A stretch of 46,146 nt of DNA from Parvularculales bacterium (GTDB lineage Bacteria > Pseudomonadota > Alphaproteobacteria > JAPOUT01 > JBAJNM01). The stretch's first letter is position 1. Every line of letters begins with the position of its first letter. The notes under the pieces are model-generated. The model was given only the letters and a program-made list of their open reading frames with translations. It was not told the origin of the DNA and searched no databases. The DNA is taken from assembly GCA_036881865.1 (NCBI GenBank), contig JBAJNM010000012.1, forward strand, positions 1 to 46,146. The letters are read 5' to 3'. The position numbers were made by a program, and so were the translations under genes. Below, piece after piece: positions 7,450-14,134 of this stretch.

Positions 7450-7713
7450 ATGAAAACGTTAACAACTTTTGCTTCTGCTCTTGTCATGGCATTTGTCCTT
7501 AGCGGACCTGCTCATGCAATGGATGAAATTTTTGAGAATATAAATACGGACTGGCTGGGTGACGGTTCCTTTGAACTCATCGAGGATTTGAGTTTTAATC
7601 CTGTCACTCCCGCTCATGCAATCGGTGATCTGGGCTCCTGCGTTTTTGCAGAGTGCGAAGGTCGTGAAGACGAATATATCGGAGACTTTCTTCTGCCCGC
7701 CGACGCGCGGTAG
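7450..7713 (+). CDS. Small exported protein with PAHA-separated segments, paralogue 2 (87 aa)
   Basis: This is a close paralogue of the upstream gene: same signal peptide (MKTLTTFA...SGPAHA), same first segment and same C-terminal segment with two Cys (GSCVFAEC), ending in an acidic tail. It lacks the 43-residue middle segment. The difference is exactly 129 nt and lies between two copies of CC(C/T)GCTCATGC, so it is explained by in-frame recombination at short repeats (loss here or gain in the other copy). A near-consensus AAGGAGAT precedes the ATG, and a terminator follows. Function is unknown. Confidence 0.75.
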   Translation: MKTLTTFASALVMAFVLSGPAHAMDEIFENINTDWLGDGSFELIEDLSFNPVTPAHAIGDLGSCVFAECEGREDEYIGDFLLPADAR

Positions 7714-7778
7714 GGACACCGCAGGGGCTGTGCAAGGGTGCCGGCTCCGGTAGCGGTTCCATCTTCCGGGAATTCTTT

Positions 7779-7819
7779 AGGAGTGTTGGCTGCACTTGCG
7801 GCCGGCACTCCTGTTTTTT
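7779..7819 (+). terminator. Rho-independent terminator
   Basis: AGGAGTG pairs with CACTCCT, with an inner GGC/GCC extension, and the stem is followed by GTTTTTT. It ends transcription of the second small exported-protein gene, 66 bp after its stop and before lnt. Confidence 0.75.
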
Positions 7820-7896
7820 AGGCAGCCTGTTCTCCGGAGAGAGGTTTGGGTCCCCCCGGATAGGGAATGACCCTCACATAATATAATATTGTTGTC

Positions 7897-9573
7897 ATGA
7901 TCTTGACTTCACTCGCAAGCCGCACCGGCAACTTACGGGGCTATTGGGCCTGGCTGTCGGCCTTTGTCATGGGAGCGGGGTGTATTCTTGCCTTCGCCCC
8001 TTTTCATTTTCTGCCCGTACTCCCCGTCTGCCTGTGTGTGACGGTCTGGCTGCTGGACGGATGCGCATCCCCCACACCACGGCAAACGGCCCGGCGCACC
8101 CTTGCCGTTTCCTGGGCTTTCGGCGCAGGCTTCTTTATTGCCGGATGTCACTGGACTCTCAATGCTTTCGTCATCGTTTTTGACGAGTACCGGTGGCTCT
8201 TCATTTTTCCCCTGTTTTTCATGCTGGTTGCCCTGCCCGCTTTCTTCGTTGCCGCCTGTCTCACCGCCCGACTGTTCTTCTGGCAGAGCGGGCCCGGACG
8301 CATTCTCGCTCTGGCGTCGCTGTTCACTCTTGCCGACTGGGTACGCGGACATGTCGTCTTTAACGGATTTCCCTGGAACCTTCTGGGCAACAGTCTGACC
8401 GCCGTGCCGCCGTGGGCGCAGCTGGCTTCCCTTGTCGGAGTTTACGGACTCACTTTTCTTTGCGTCCTGTTCGCCCTCACGCCTGCCCTGTTTGCCGACG
8501 GAAGGGGTGTCCCGTACCGTACAGGACGTCTCACACGATGGATTGCCACACCCCTTTTGATAATGATGGCCGCCGGTGCGTGGGTGTGGGGGGCGCATCA
8601 TATAAAAGCCGTAACACCACCCACGGAAGACTCTCTTGCCGTCCGTATGGTGCAGCCCAACTTTTCACAGGAGTACAAGAAGAACCGCGACAACATCGTC
8701 GAGATGGCAAACTCGCTCCTGCGCCAGAGTTTCTTTCCCGGCACGCATCCCGATCTCGATTCCGGTGGCGGTCCCGATGACGGTTCCAATGGTGATTCCA
8801 ATGGCGATGCAAAACAGCCGACGCCGCCGGTTGTCATCTGGCCCGAAACCGCCCTGCCCGTCTATATGGAACGCGAACCCACGCTACTCAAGCGCCTTGC
8901 AACCTATCTGCCCGAAGGCGGCCGGCTGCTGACAGGGTCTGCGCGGCTTAATGCCGGTGACCCTCTGGGACGCTCCTCCAACTCTCTGCTGGTCATTAAT
9001 GATCGTGGTGACATTGAAACCTTCTACGACAAGCGGTTTCTCGTGCCTCTGGGTGAATATCTCCCTCTCAGGGGACTGATGCGCCGGCTTGGTGTTGACG
9101 CTTTGGCATGGCGCGGGGGCTACGCCGAGGGAACCGGCCCGCCCGTCCTTCCGCTGGGCGGCCTTCCCGATGTGGGCGTTCTGATCTGCTACGAATCCAT
9201 CTTTACCGGTGACATCCTTCAGGCCGGCGGGCGTCCCGAATGGCTCCTGAATATATCCAATGACGCATGGTTCGGTGATTTCATGGGTCCCTGGCAGCAT
9301 TTCGACCATGCCGTCCTGCGCACCATTGAAGAAGGACTCCCCATGGTCCGTGTCGCCAACACCGGCATCTCAGCATTGATCGACCCCTATGGGCGTGTCC
9401 GCGCCATGCTGGGAGTCAACCGGCGCGGCAATCTTGATGTTCGCCTGCCCGCACCCCTGCCGCCGACACTCTTCTCGCGCTGGGGAGATATTCCCGCACT
9501 CACCATAAGCCTGCTGGTGTTGCTTCTTCTGGCGGGAACCGCGAAATTCACCCGCCCAAAAACACGGCCGTAA
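7897..9573 (+). CDS. lnt: Apolipoprotein N-acyltransferase
   Basis: Lnt adds the third acyl chain to the N-terminal Cys of lipoproteins in the inner membrane. The first ~220 residues contain several membrane segments, then a nitrilase-fold periplasmic domain and a final membrane segment. The catalytic triad of the family is visible: Glu in VVIWPETALP, Lys in FYDKRFLVPLGEYLP and Cys in VGVLICYESIF. An unusual low-complexity insert rich in Gly/Asp/Ser/Asn (DLDSGGGPDDGSNGD...) sits in the nitrilase domain before the Glu motif and contains a short tandem DNA repeat near 8784. Total length (558) is somewhat above the usual ~510. A TATAAT at 7882-7887 is so close to the ATG that the mRNA may be almost leaderless; I see no Shine-Dalgarno. 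Confidence 0.95.
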   Translation: MILTSLASRTGNLRGYWAWLSAFVMGAGCILAFAPFHFLPVLPVCLCVTVWLLDGCASPTPRQTARRTLAVSWAFGAGFFIAGCHWTLNAFVIVFDEYRWLFIFPLFFMLVALPAFFVAACLTARLFFWQSGPGRILALASLFTLADWVRGHVVFNGFPWNLLGNSLTAVPPWAQLASLVGVYGLTFLCVLFALTPALFADGRGVPYRTGRLTRWIATPLLIMMAAGAWVWGAHHIKAVTPPTEDSLAVRMVQPNFSQEYKKNRDNIVEMANSLLRQSFFPGTHPDLDSGGGPDDGSNGDSNGDAKQPTPPVVIWPETALPVYMEREPTLLKRLATYLPEGGRLLTGSARLNAGDPLGRSSNSLLVINDRGDIETFYDKRFLVPLGEYLPLRGLMRRLGVDALAWRGGYAEGTGPPVLPLGGLPDVGVLICYESIFTGDILQAGGRPEWLLNISNDAWFGDFMGPWQHFDHAVLRTIEEGLPMVRVANTGISALIDPYGRVRAMLGVNRRGNLDVRLPAPLPPTLFSRWGDIPALTISLLVLLLLAGTAKFTRPKTRP

Positions 9574-9609
9574 TGCCGGCGAGATAGAGACCTAATACAT
9601 GGAACTAAT

Positions 9610-9629
9610 GCCCTGTGTACGCAAACAGC
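9610..9629 (+). repeat. 20-bp cassette-end repeat, copy 2
   Basis: This is identical to 5993-6012. It again lies shortly after an unrelated housekeeping gene and upstream of an antitoxin of the same family. Confidence 0.7.
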
Positions 9630-9645
9630 TTAAAGCCCTGGCATA

Positions 9646-9762
9646 ATGCAGGGACAGCCCTCCTCGCGGGTCACTGTTCCGGATGCCCCGCCGGAAGAGG
9701 TGGCAAAGGCATTTTTTTCCAACGTGAAAAAACCTGATCCGGAATTACGTCGGGTTAAATAG
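9646..9762 (+). CDS. Possible 38-residue protein
   Basis: The open frame encodes MQGQPSSRVTVPDAPPEEVA followed by KAFFSNVKKPDP and a basic end. The composition looks protein-like, with an amphipathic helix after the PDAPPEE turn. There is no convincing ribosome site, and no counterpart in the first cassette. Its stop codon lies inside the left arm of the palindrome at 9754. It could be the intact 3' part of a lost gene. Confidence 0.3.
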   Translation: MQGQPSSRVTVPDAPPEEVAKAFFSNVKKPDPELRRVK

Positions 9763-9780
9763 TCCGGTGGACTATTTAAC
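9754..9780. repeat. Perfect 12-bp inverted repeat with GGT loop
   Basis: GTTAAATAGTCC and GGACTATTTAAC are exactly complementary around a 3-nt loop. No T-run follows on either strand, so it is not a standard terminator. It could be an operator, an RNA stem or an element end. Confidence 0.7.
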
Positions 9781-9785
9781 GGGAG

Positions 9786-9837
9786 AATTGAAGGGTTTTG
9801 GTAGCTTGGCTGGTCTAGCGTATAAGCTCCTTCAATT
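9786..9837. repeat. Inverted repeat AATTGAAGG / CCTTCAATT
   Basis: Two 9-bp arms are separated by 34 bp, immediately after the previous palindrome. The enclosed sequence has no coding appearance. The two structures together would form adjacent stems in a transcript. Confidence 0.5.
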
Positions 9838-9927
9838 TTATGTCAATATTGCCATTTTAGCGCAGCTTCCTGCGGATTTTCGAGATTAGCACGTTTGACA
9901 GAGGGGTTGACACTCCGGTCGGCCGAT

Positions 9928-9951
9928 GTCAATTATATTTTACAAATTGAC
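9928..9951. promoter_or_regulatory. Inverted repeat GTCAATT/AATTGAC upstream of antitoxin copy 2, candidate operator
   Basis: The 7-bp arms and A/T-rich spacer resemble the repeat at 6186-6211 in the first cassette. Further TTGACA-like words lie at 9911 and near 9964. Preservation in both cassettes suggests an autoregulatory site; no binding data can be read from sequence. Confidence 0.4.
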
Positions 9952-10092
9952 CATGGTCGATTCTTGACAACTCTAAACACCCCTAAACCCCTAAAATTTA
10001 CCGTAGAAGGCTATCAGCTACTAAAAAGTAAAGAAAAACTAAAACTAAAAACATTGAATAGCCCCGTGGGCTAACGACACGGAGCCAGACAC

Positions 10093-10353
10093 ATGACTAA
10101 CATAAAACCAAAAACTGCAAATGATTATACATTTGGAATATTTTCCAAAATAGCTGAAGCTGTTGCTATCAGACTACGCTTTGTGAATGCTCGCGATCCT
10201 GAGCCCGCAGAACAGAGTGAGGTAACGGAAATTGTACTGAGCGAAGAGGATGCTCGCCTGTTTGAAGCGTCCCTTGAAAATCCTTCTCCTCCAACACGTC
10301 GTGCGGTTAAGGCTGCAGAAGCCTATCGGCGGCGTGTCAAAAGTGCCGCCTAA
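10093..10353 (+). CDS. TacA/DUF1778-like antitoxin, copy 2 (intact module)
   Basis: The 86-residue product is the presumed antitoxin of the acetyltransferase toxin encoded next. Its C-terminal half (SEVTEIVLSEEDARLFEASL, then a Pro-rich turn and KAAEAYRRRV) fits the toxin-binding tail of DUF1778 proteins. The N-terminal half (MTNIKPKTANDYTFGIFSKI...) lacks a recognisable ribbon-helix-helix. The gene overlaps the likely toxin start by 11-20 bases, the usual arrangement for coupled translation. Antitoxin-first order and small size support the assignment. Confidence 0.75.
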   Translation: MTNIKPKTANDYTFGIFSKIAEAVAIRLRFVNARDPEPAEQSEVTEIVLSEEDARLFEASLENPSPPTRRAVKAAEAYRRRVKSAA

Positions 10354-10888
10354 AGACAGCCCTCTCACTATTGAAGATTGGGATCCGGCGCGACATGATC
10401 GCTCCGGGTTTGATTGTGGCGTAGCCTCATTGAATAATTTTCTGGCTCAAACTGCCAAGAAACAACAACAACACGATATGACGAAGGTTTATGTCGCTGT
10501 TACGGGGGGAGAGGTCAAAATCCTTGGCTATCATGCTATCAATGTTGGCATAATGAATGCAGTAAACTTGGCAAATAAACCCAGAGGAACACCAACGCAT
10601 GGCGAAATCCCCGTTCTTTTTCTTAGTCGAGTCGCGGTTGACCAACAAGTGCAAGGGCAGGGCATTGGTGAGATTCTGATGCACCACGTATTTGAAAAAG
10701 CCTGTCTAATAGCGGATGAGGCCGGTTGCTATGCAGTGGTGTTAGATGTCATGTCCGACGGTGGTGACACTGCCTTTGCAAAACGCAAGAAGTGGTATGA
10801 AGAATTCGGCTTCCACAGTTTTTCAAAAAAACCTGCACGGATGTTTATGAACATGAAAGAAATCCGCCAACTGGTTACTCAGGCCTAA
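10334..10888 (+). CDS. GNAT-family toxin (TacT-like tRNA acetyltransferase)
   Basis: Toxins of this family acetylate the amino group of aminoacyl-tRNAs and stop translation. Family landmarks are FDCGVASLNNFL near the N-terminus, ILGYHAI, VPVLFLSRVAVD-like strand (IPVLFLSRVAVDQ), the acetyl-CoA pyrophosphate loop QGQGIGE, and WYEEFGF, whose Tyr matches the conserved catalytic position. Start choice is GTG 10334 or GTG 10343, both inside the antitoxin gene; an ATG at 10250 would add unrelated residues. The length (about 184) is slightly above the usual 160-175. The complete motif set suggests it is active. Confidence 0.85.
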   Translation: MSKVPPKDSPLTIEDWDPARHDRSGFDCGVASLNNFLAQTAKKQQQHDMTKVYVAVTGGEVKILGYHAINVGIMNAVNLANKPRGTPTHGEIPVLFLSRVAVDQQVQGQGIGEILMHHVFEKACLIADEAGCYAVVLDVMSDGGDTAFAKRKKWYEEFGFHSFSKKPARMFMNMKEIRQLVTQA

Positions 10889-11005
10889 CCTGTCATAATA
10901 AGGATGCGCCGTTATCCTTTAATAAGAAAATATATAATTAAAGGATATTTTAGGGTATAAAAACTCTATAATTCTCCCGATTATTATATCTTTTGGACAA
11001 ATTTC

Positions 11006-12130
11006 ATGTATTTCGGACTCAGTGAAGACCAGACACTTTTTCAGGATAGCCTAACCCGCTATCTGGCGGAAGCCTCTCCCCCTGAGGTGGTGCGCGGTGC
11101 CGCAGAGGCGGAAACATCCGGTGATGCGTGGGCGGCCACCGAAGTCTTACGCCGCGGTCTTGCCGATATGGGCGCGTTCGGCATTCTCATACCGGAGCAC
11201 TATGGCGGTGCGGGCCTTGGTGTGCTGGATGCCGCCCTGGTTGCCGAAACACTGGGCGGGGCGGCGGCGCCGGTTCCCTTTACGGCAATGGCAGTGATGG
11301 CGCCTCTGGCGTTGATGTTGACGGGCAGTGATGAACAAAAAGAACGCTGGCTTCCCCGCTGTGCTGCGGGTGAAGCTTATATCGGTGTCGGGGTAACGGA
11401 AACTTTCGGACGCCGTGACGGAGGGGGACTGACGGCGGCCTCCGATGAAACTCTTACGGGGTCGGCCTATTTTGTACTGGACGGCGTCAACGCCGATGCT
11501 TTTATCGTGGCGGATACCGGCGGGCAGTTTTATCTGATTGAAGCGGGAGCGGCTGGGCTTGAGATTACCCCCCAGATTACCATTGACCGAACACGGGGGT
11601 TTTGTTCCCTGTCGTGTACGGCAACACCGGCCTCCCGCCTGCCCGGCAATGCGCCGCTCCATAACATGATCGCTGCCGGACGCGTTGTGCTCGCTGCCGA
11701 TACGCTGGGGGCCGCTCAAACCATGCTCGACAAAGCCGTTGACTATGCCGGTGAGCGGGAGCAGTTCGGACGTATTATTTCTTCTTTCCAGTCGGTCAAA
11801 CATTTATGTGCGGAGATGGCCGCCGAGATTGAGCCGTTACGCTCTCTTGTCTGGTATGCCGCTCACGCCCGGGACGCCGTGACCCGTGATGACGGTGATG
11901 ACGGCAACCATGACGCACAAATCGCCGCCGCTCATGCAAAGGCGTTAAGCGGTGAAGCCGGGCGGTTTGTTGCCCGCACCGCAACGGAAGTCCATGGCGG
12001 CATCGGCTTTACCGACCTTCTGGGTTTGCATTTCTGGTTTAAGCGTATCGGGGCCAACCGCCAGTTGCTCGGAGGACCGGAACAGGTTCGCGAAGAAGCC
12101 GCCCGTCTGCAAGGCTGGCTCGCCGCCTGA
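11006..12130 (+). CDS. Acyl-CoA dehydrogenase (small-subunit type)
   Basis: This protein has the acyl-CoA dehydrogenase fold: an N-terminal helical domain (EDQTLFQDSLTRYL), a GILIPEHYGGAGLG loop, a middle beta domain that is less conserved than usual (GVTETFGRRDGG in place of TEP..GSD), and a C-terminal four-helix domain with EREQFGRIISSFQSVKH and HGGIGFTDLLGLHFWFKR. The divergent middle domain fits the small subunits of heteromeric dehydrogenases such as PimD or mycobacterial FadE pairs. A partner of large-subunit type is at 4696. A TATAAT at 10967-10972 could serve as its own -10. It probably acts in degradation of branched, dicarboxylic or ring-derived acyl-CoAs; the exact substrate cannot be told. 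Confidence 0.85.
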   Translation: MYFGLSEDQTLFQDSLTRYLAEASPPEVVRGAAEAETSGDAWAATEVLRRGLADMGAFGILIPEHYGGAGLGVLDAALVAETLGGAAAPVPFTAMAVMAPLALMLTGSDEQKERWLPRCAAGEAYIGVGVTETFGRRDGGGLTAASDETLTGSAYFVLDGVNADAFIVADTGGQFYLIEAGAAGLEITPQITIDRTRGFCSLSCTATPASRLPGNAPLHNMIAAGRVVLAADTLGAAQTMLDKAVDYAGEREQFGRIISSFQSVKHLCAEMAAEIEPLRSLVWYAAHARDAVTRDDGDDGNHDAQIAAAHAKALSGEAGRFVARTATEVHGGIGFTDLLGLHFWFKRIGANRQLLGGPEQVREEAARLQGWLAA

Positions 12131-12290
12131 AGATACATTTTATTTTTACAATTAAGTAAAAAATTCCCGATAAAGTTTTCAATATTTCAGGAGACAACAT
12201 TGGTTACAAGATTTTTTTTAGAGCGCTGAAAAATCCCTGAAAACAAGCGGCTTTTAGCCGTATACTCCAACCTCCGATGGTTAAATAAAT

Positions 12291-12320
12291 TTGACAGATT
12301 CCTGATACTATTGACATATT
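12291..12320 (+). promoter_or_regulatory. Possible sigma-70-type promoter
   Basis: TTGACA at 12291-12296 is followed after 18 bases by CATATT. The putative start would lie about 20 bp before the GGAGGA ribosome site of the small gene at 12348. The -35 is exact and the -10 is approximate. Confidence 0.35.
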
Positions 12321-12347
12321 ACGGTAAGAGCCTTGGAGGATAGTAAT

Positions 12348-12614
12348 ATGAGCAATCTGGAAAAAGAGTATGAAGCCTACAAGAAACTGCTTCCGGCATT
12401 GCTTGGTAGCGATGGCTCAGGAGAGGGAAAGTACGCCCTAATTATAGGCGATCAACATATCGGTACATACGTTGCCTATGAAGACGCTCTTCAGGAAGGT
12501 TACGAAAAAGCTAAACTTGGCCCGTTTATGGTGAAAAAAATATCTGGTAATGATAACATTTCCTACTTTTCCAGAGATATAGACGGGTCATGTCACACTT
12601 CTCCGTCCAAATAA
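12348..12614 (+). CDS. Small protein coupled to a retropepsin-like protease
   Basis: The 88-residue product begins MSNLEKEYEAYKKLLPALLG and contains KYALIIGDQHIGTYVAYEDA followed by a helix and LGPFMVKKI. This resembles the short beta-beta-alpha-beta domains (DUF5678-like) found beside other genes; I cannot assign a function. I chose the ATG behind GGAGGA; a TTG 15 bases earlier would overlap that site. Its last 25 bases overlap the start of the protease gene, so the two are translated together and probably interact or share regulation. Confidence 0.65.
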   Translation: MSNLEKEYEAYKKLLPALLGSDGSGEGKYALIIGDQHIGTYVAYEDALQEGYEKAKLGPFMVKKISGNDNISYFSRDIDGSCHTSPSK

Positions 12615-13036
12615 CTGAAAAAGGTCCAATTTTATGGGCGTATGTTGGTGTAAGTGCACACCGACATAAAGCGCTACGAGATGCCGGCCAGCCCGTTCCA
12701 AACCATAGAGTGGCAAACATTCTTGTTGATACAGGCGCGACTTCGACGTGCATAGATCAAAGCGTCATTAATCAATTATCAATTCAGCCAACCGGTGTTG
12801 GTTTTATAAATACACCATCCTCCGGCGATACTCCTCATATGGTGAACGTATATGATATTTCTATGACTATCACAGGAGCCGATGGTACAAGTCCCCATAA
12901 AATTTCTACTTTGCGTGTTAATGAATCTAATTTACACGCTTCGGGTATCGATGGTCTGTTAGGACGAGATGTTTTATCAAGATGCCATATGACATATGAA
13001 GGATATGGTTCTCAAATGTACCTGACTTTCTTTTGA
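12590..13036 (+). CDS. Retropepsin-like aspartic protease
   Basis: The 148-residue protein has the single-domain retropepsin pattern: ANILVDTGATSTCID carries the catalytic Asp-Thr-Gly, and DGLLGRDVLSRC matches the conserved (I/L)LGRD(F/V)L strand near the C-terminus. Proteins of this size act as homodimers with one Asp from each subunit. No signal peptide or membrane segment is seen, so it is likely cytoplasmic. The natural substrate is unknown; the overlapping small protein upstream is the first candidate. Composition is less GC-rich than the flanking metabolic genes. Confidence 0.8.
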   Translation: MSHFSVQITEKGPILWAYVGVSAHRHKALRDAGQPVPNHRVANILVDTGATSTCIDQSVINQLSIQPTGVGFINTPSSGDTPHMVNVYDISMTITGADGTSPHKISTLRVNESNLHASGIDGLLGRDVLSRCHMTYEGYGSQMYLTFF

Positions 13037-13078
13037 TTTTTTTAGGGGTTGTATGTACCGGCCGCCTTCTAAATCTGT

Positions 13079-14041
13079 CTACTTCCCGGATAAATTCTGC
13101 TCCAGCAAAAACGTCTGCACGGCGGCAGCGCTTTCGTCCGGTATTTCTTCCATGGCAACATGGCCGATGTCGTTGTAAATGACGAGTTCCGCATCCGGTA
13201 ACGCCTGCTTCATGGCATGGGCCGAGGCAACCGGAATGAGATTGTCCTTCTCGCCCCACAAAATAAGAGCGGGAATGCGGAGTTCACCAAGACGGCTATC
13301 CAACGGCTCGCGGTCGGCGTAAGACGCAAACCGTGCCATGGTTGCCCGCCGGTTGCCGGGATATAAAGAGAGGTCATAATAACGGTCAATCATCTCGCCG
13401 GTTACAAGAGCATCATCTTCGATAGAATGTTTTAATCCGTCCTCCACCAGTGAGCGCGGCAATATATAAGACAGAATATCCCTGATGACAGGAATGGAGG
13501 CCAGACGAAACACAAGAGGGGTATCTTCTTCTCCCGTACGCGGCATACCACCCGATGACACCAGAACCAGCGCCGTGACCGCGCCCGGATTTTCCAACGC
13601 GTACAAAAGTGAAATTCCCCCGCCCATGGAATTACCACCCAGCGCAAAATGTTCAAGATTGAGCCCTTCGGTGAACTCTTCCAGAAACGCGACCATGCCC
13701 TCCTGAGAATAATCGTCCGCCGGCGTTGTCCCCGTTAAGCCATGACCCGGCATGTCCACCGTAATCAACCGGAACCTTTCCCCAAGACGCTCCACCCACG
13801 GCTCCCACGCATGAAGTGATGAATTGGAACCGTGAATAAGCACCAGAGGCGGACCTTCGCGGTTGCCCTGATCCCGGTAATGGGCCACCGCGCCGCTCGG
13901 CAGAAAGAGATAGCTGGAAGCATCCCCTCCATAACGCGCCCGCAACTCATCGGGTGATTTGTCAAACCGCACCAAAGCCACACCGGCAAAAATGATAATT
14001 GCCAGCAGGATGATGCCGGAAATGATAACAAGGCGTTTCAT
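13079..14041 (-). CDS. Membrane-anchored alpha/beta hydrolase
   Basis: An N-terminal hydrophobic segment (residues ~4-26) anchors an alpha/beta-hydrolase domain. The oxyanion HG dipeptide (LVLIHGSNSS), nucleophile elbow GNSMGG, acid in GEKDNLIP and His in GHVAMEE form a complete catalytic set. The cap region is long. Start ATG 14041 follows GAGGAG; an upstream GTG would overlap that site. It is divergent from the lactonase gene and close to a Baeyer-Villiger-type monooxygenase gene, so an ester or lactone substrate is plausible. Confidence 0.85.
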   Translation of the reverse strand: MKRLVIISGIILLAIIIFAGVALVRFDKSPDELRARYGGDASSYLFLPSGAVAHYRDQGNREGPPLVLIHGSNSSLHAWEPWVERLGERFRLITVDMPGHGLTGTTPADDYSQEGMVAFLEEFTEGLNLEHFALGGNSMGGGISLLYALENPGAVTALVLVSSGGMPRTGEEDTPLVFRLASIPVIRDILSYILPRSLVEDGLKHSIEDDALVTGEMIDRYYDLSLYPGNRRATMARFASYADREPLDSRLGELRIPALILWGEKDNLIPVASAHAMKQALPDAELVIYNDIGHVAMEEIPDESAAAVQTFLLEQNLSGK

Positions 14042-14134
14042 AAGTGATCTCTCCTCATCCACTATACCTCACGCTGGACGCCGAAGGCTACAGCGGCTAA
14101 CATATTGAATAAAACAGGGAGACAGGTAAAGCCT

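Larger units (their letters stand above)
9574..10092. other. Intergenic region with repeats, a short ORF and the second antitoxin leader
   Basis: This 519-bp gap contains, in order, the second 20-bp cassette-end repeat, a 38-codon open frame, two inverted repeats, an AT-rich stretch resembling the leader of antitoxin copy 1, a GTCAATT/AATTGAC repeat, and an A-rich tract before the antitoxin. No larger gene is present. Confidence 0.6.

Noticed and set aside
7851-7900. TATAAT next to the lnt start as proof of leaderless transcription
   Set aside because: There is no -35 at a proper distance; it is mentioned only as a possibility.
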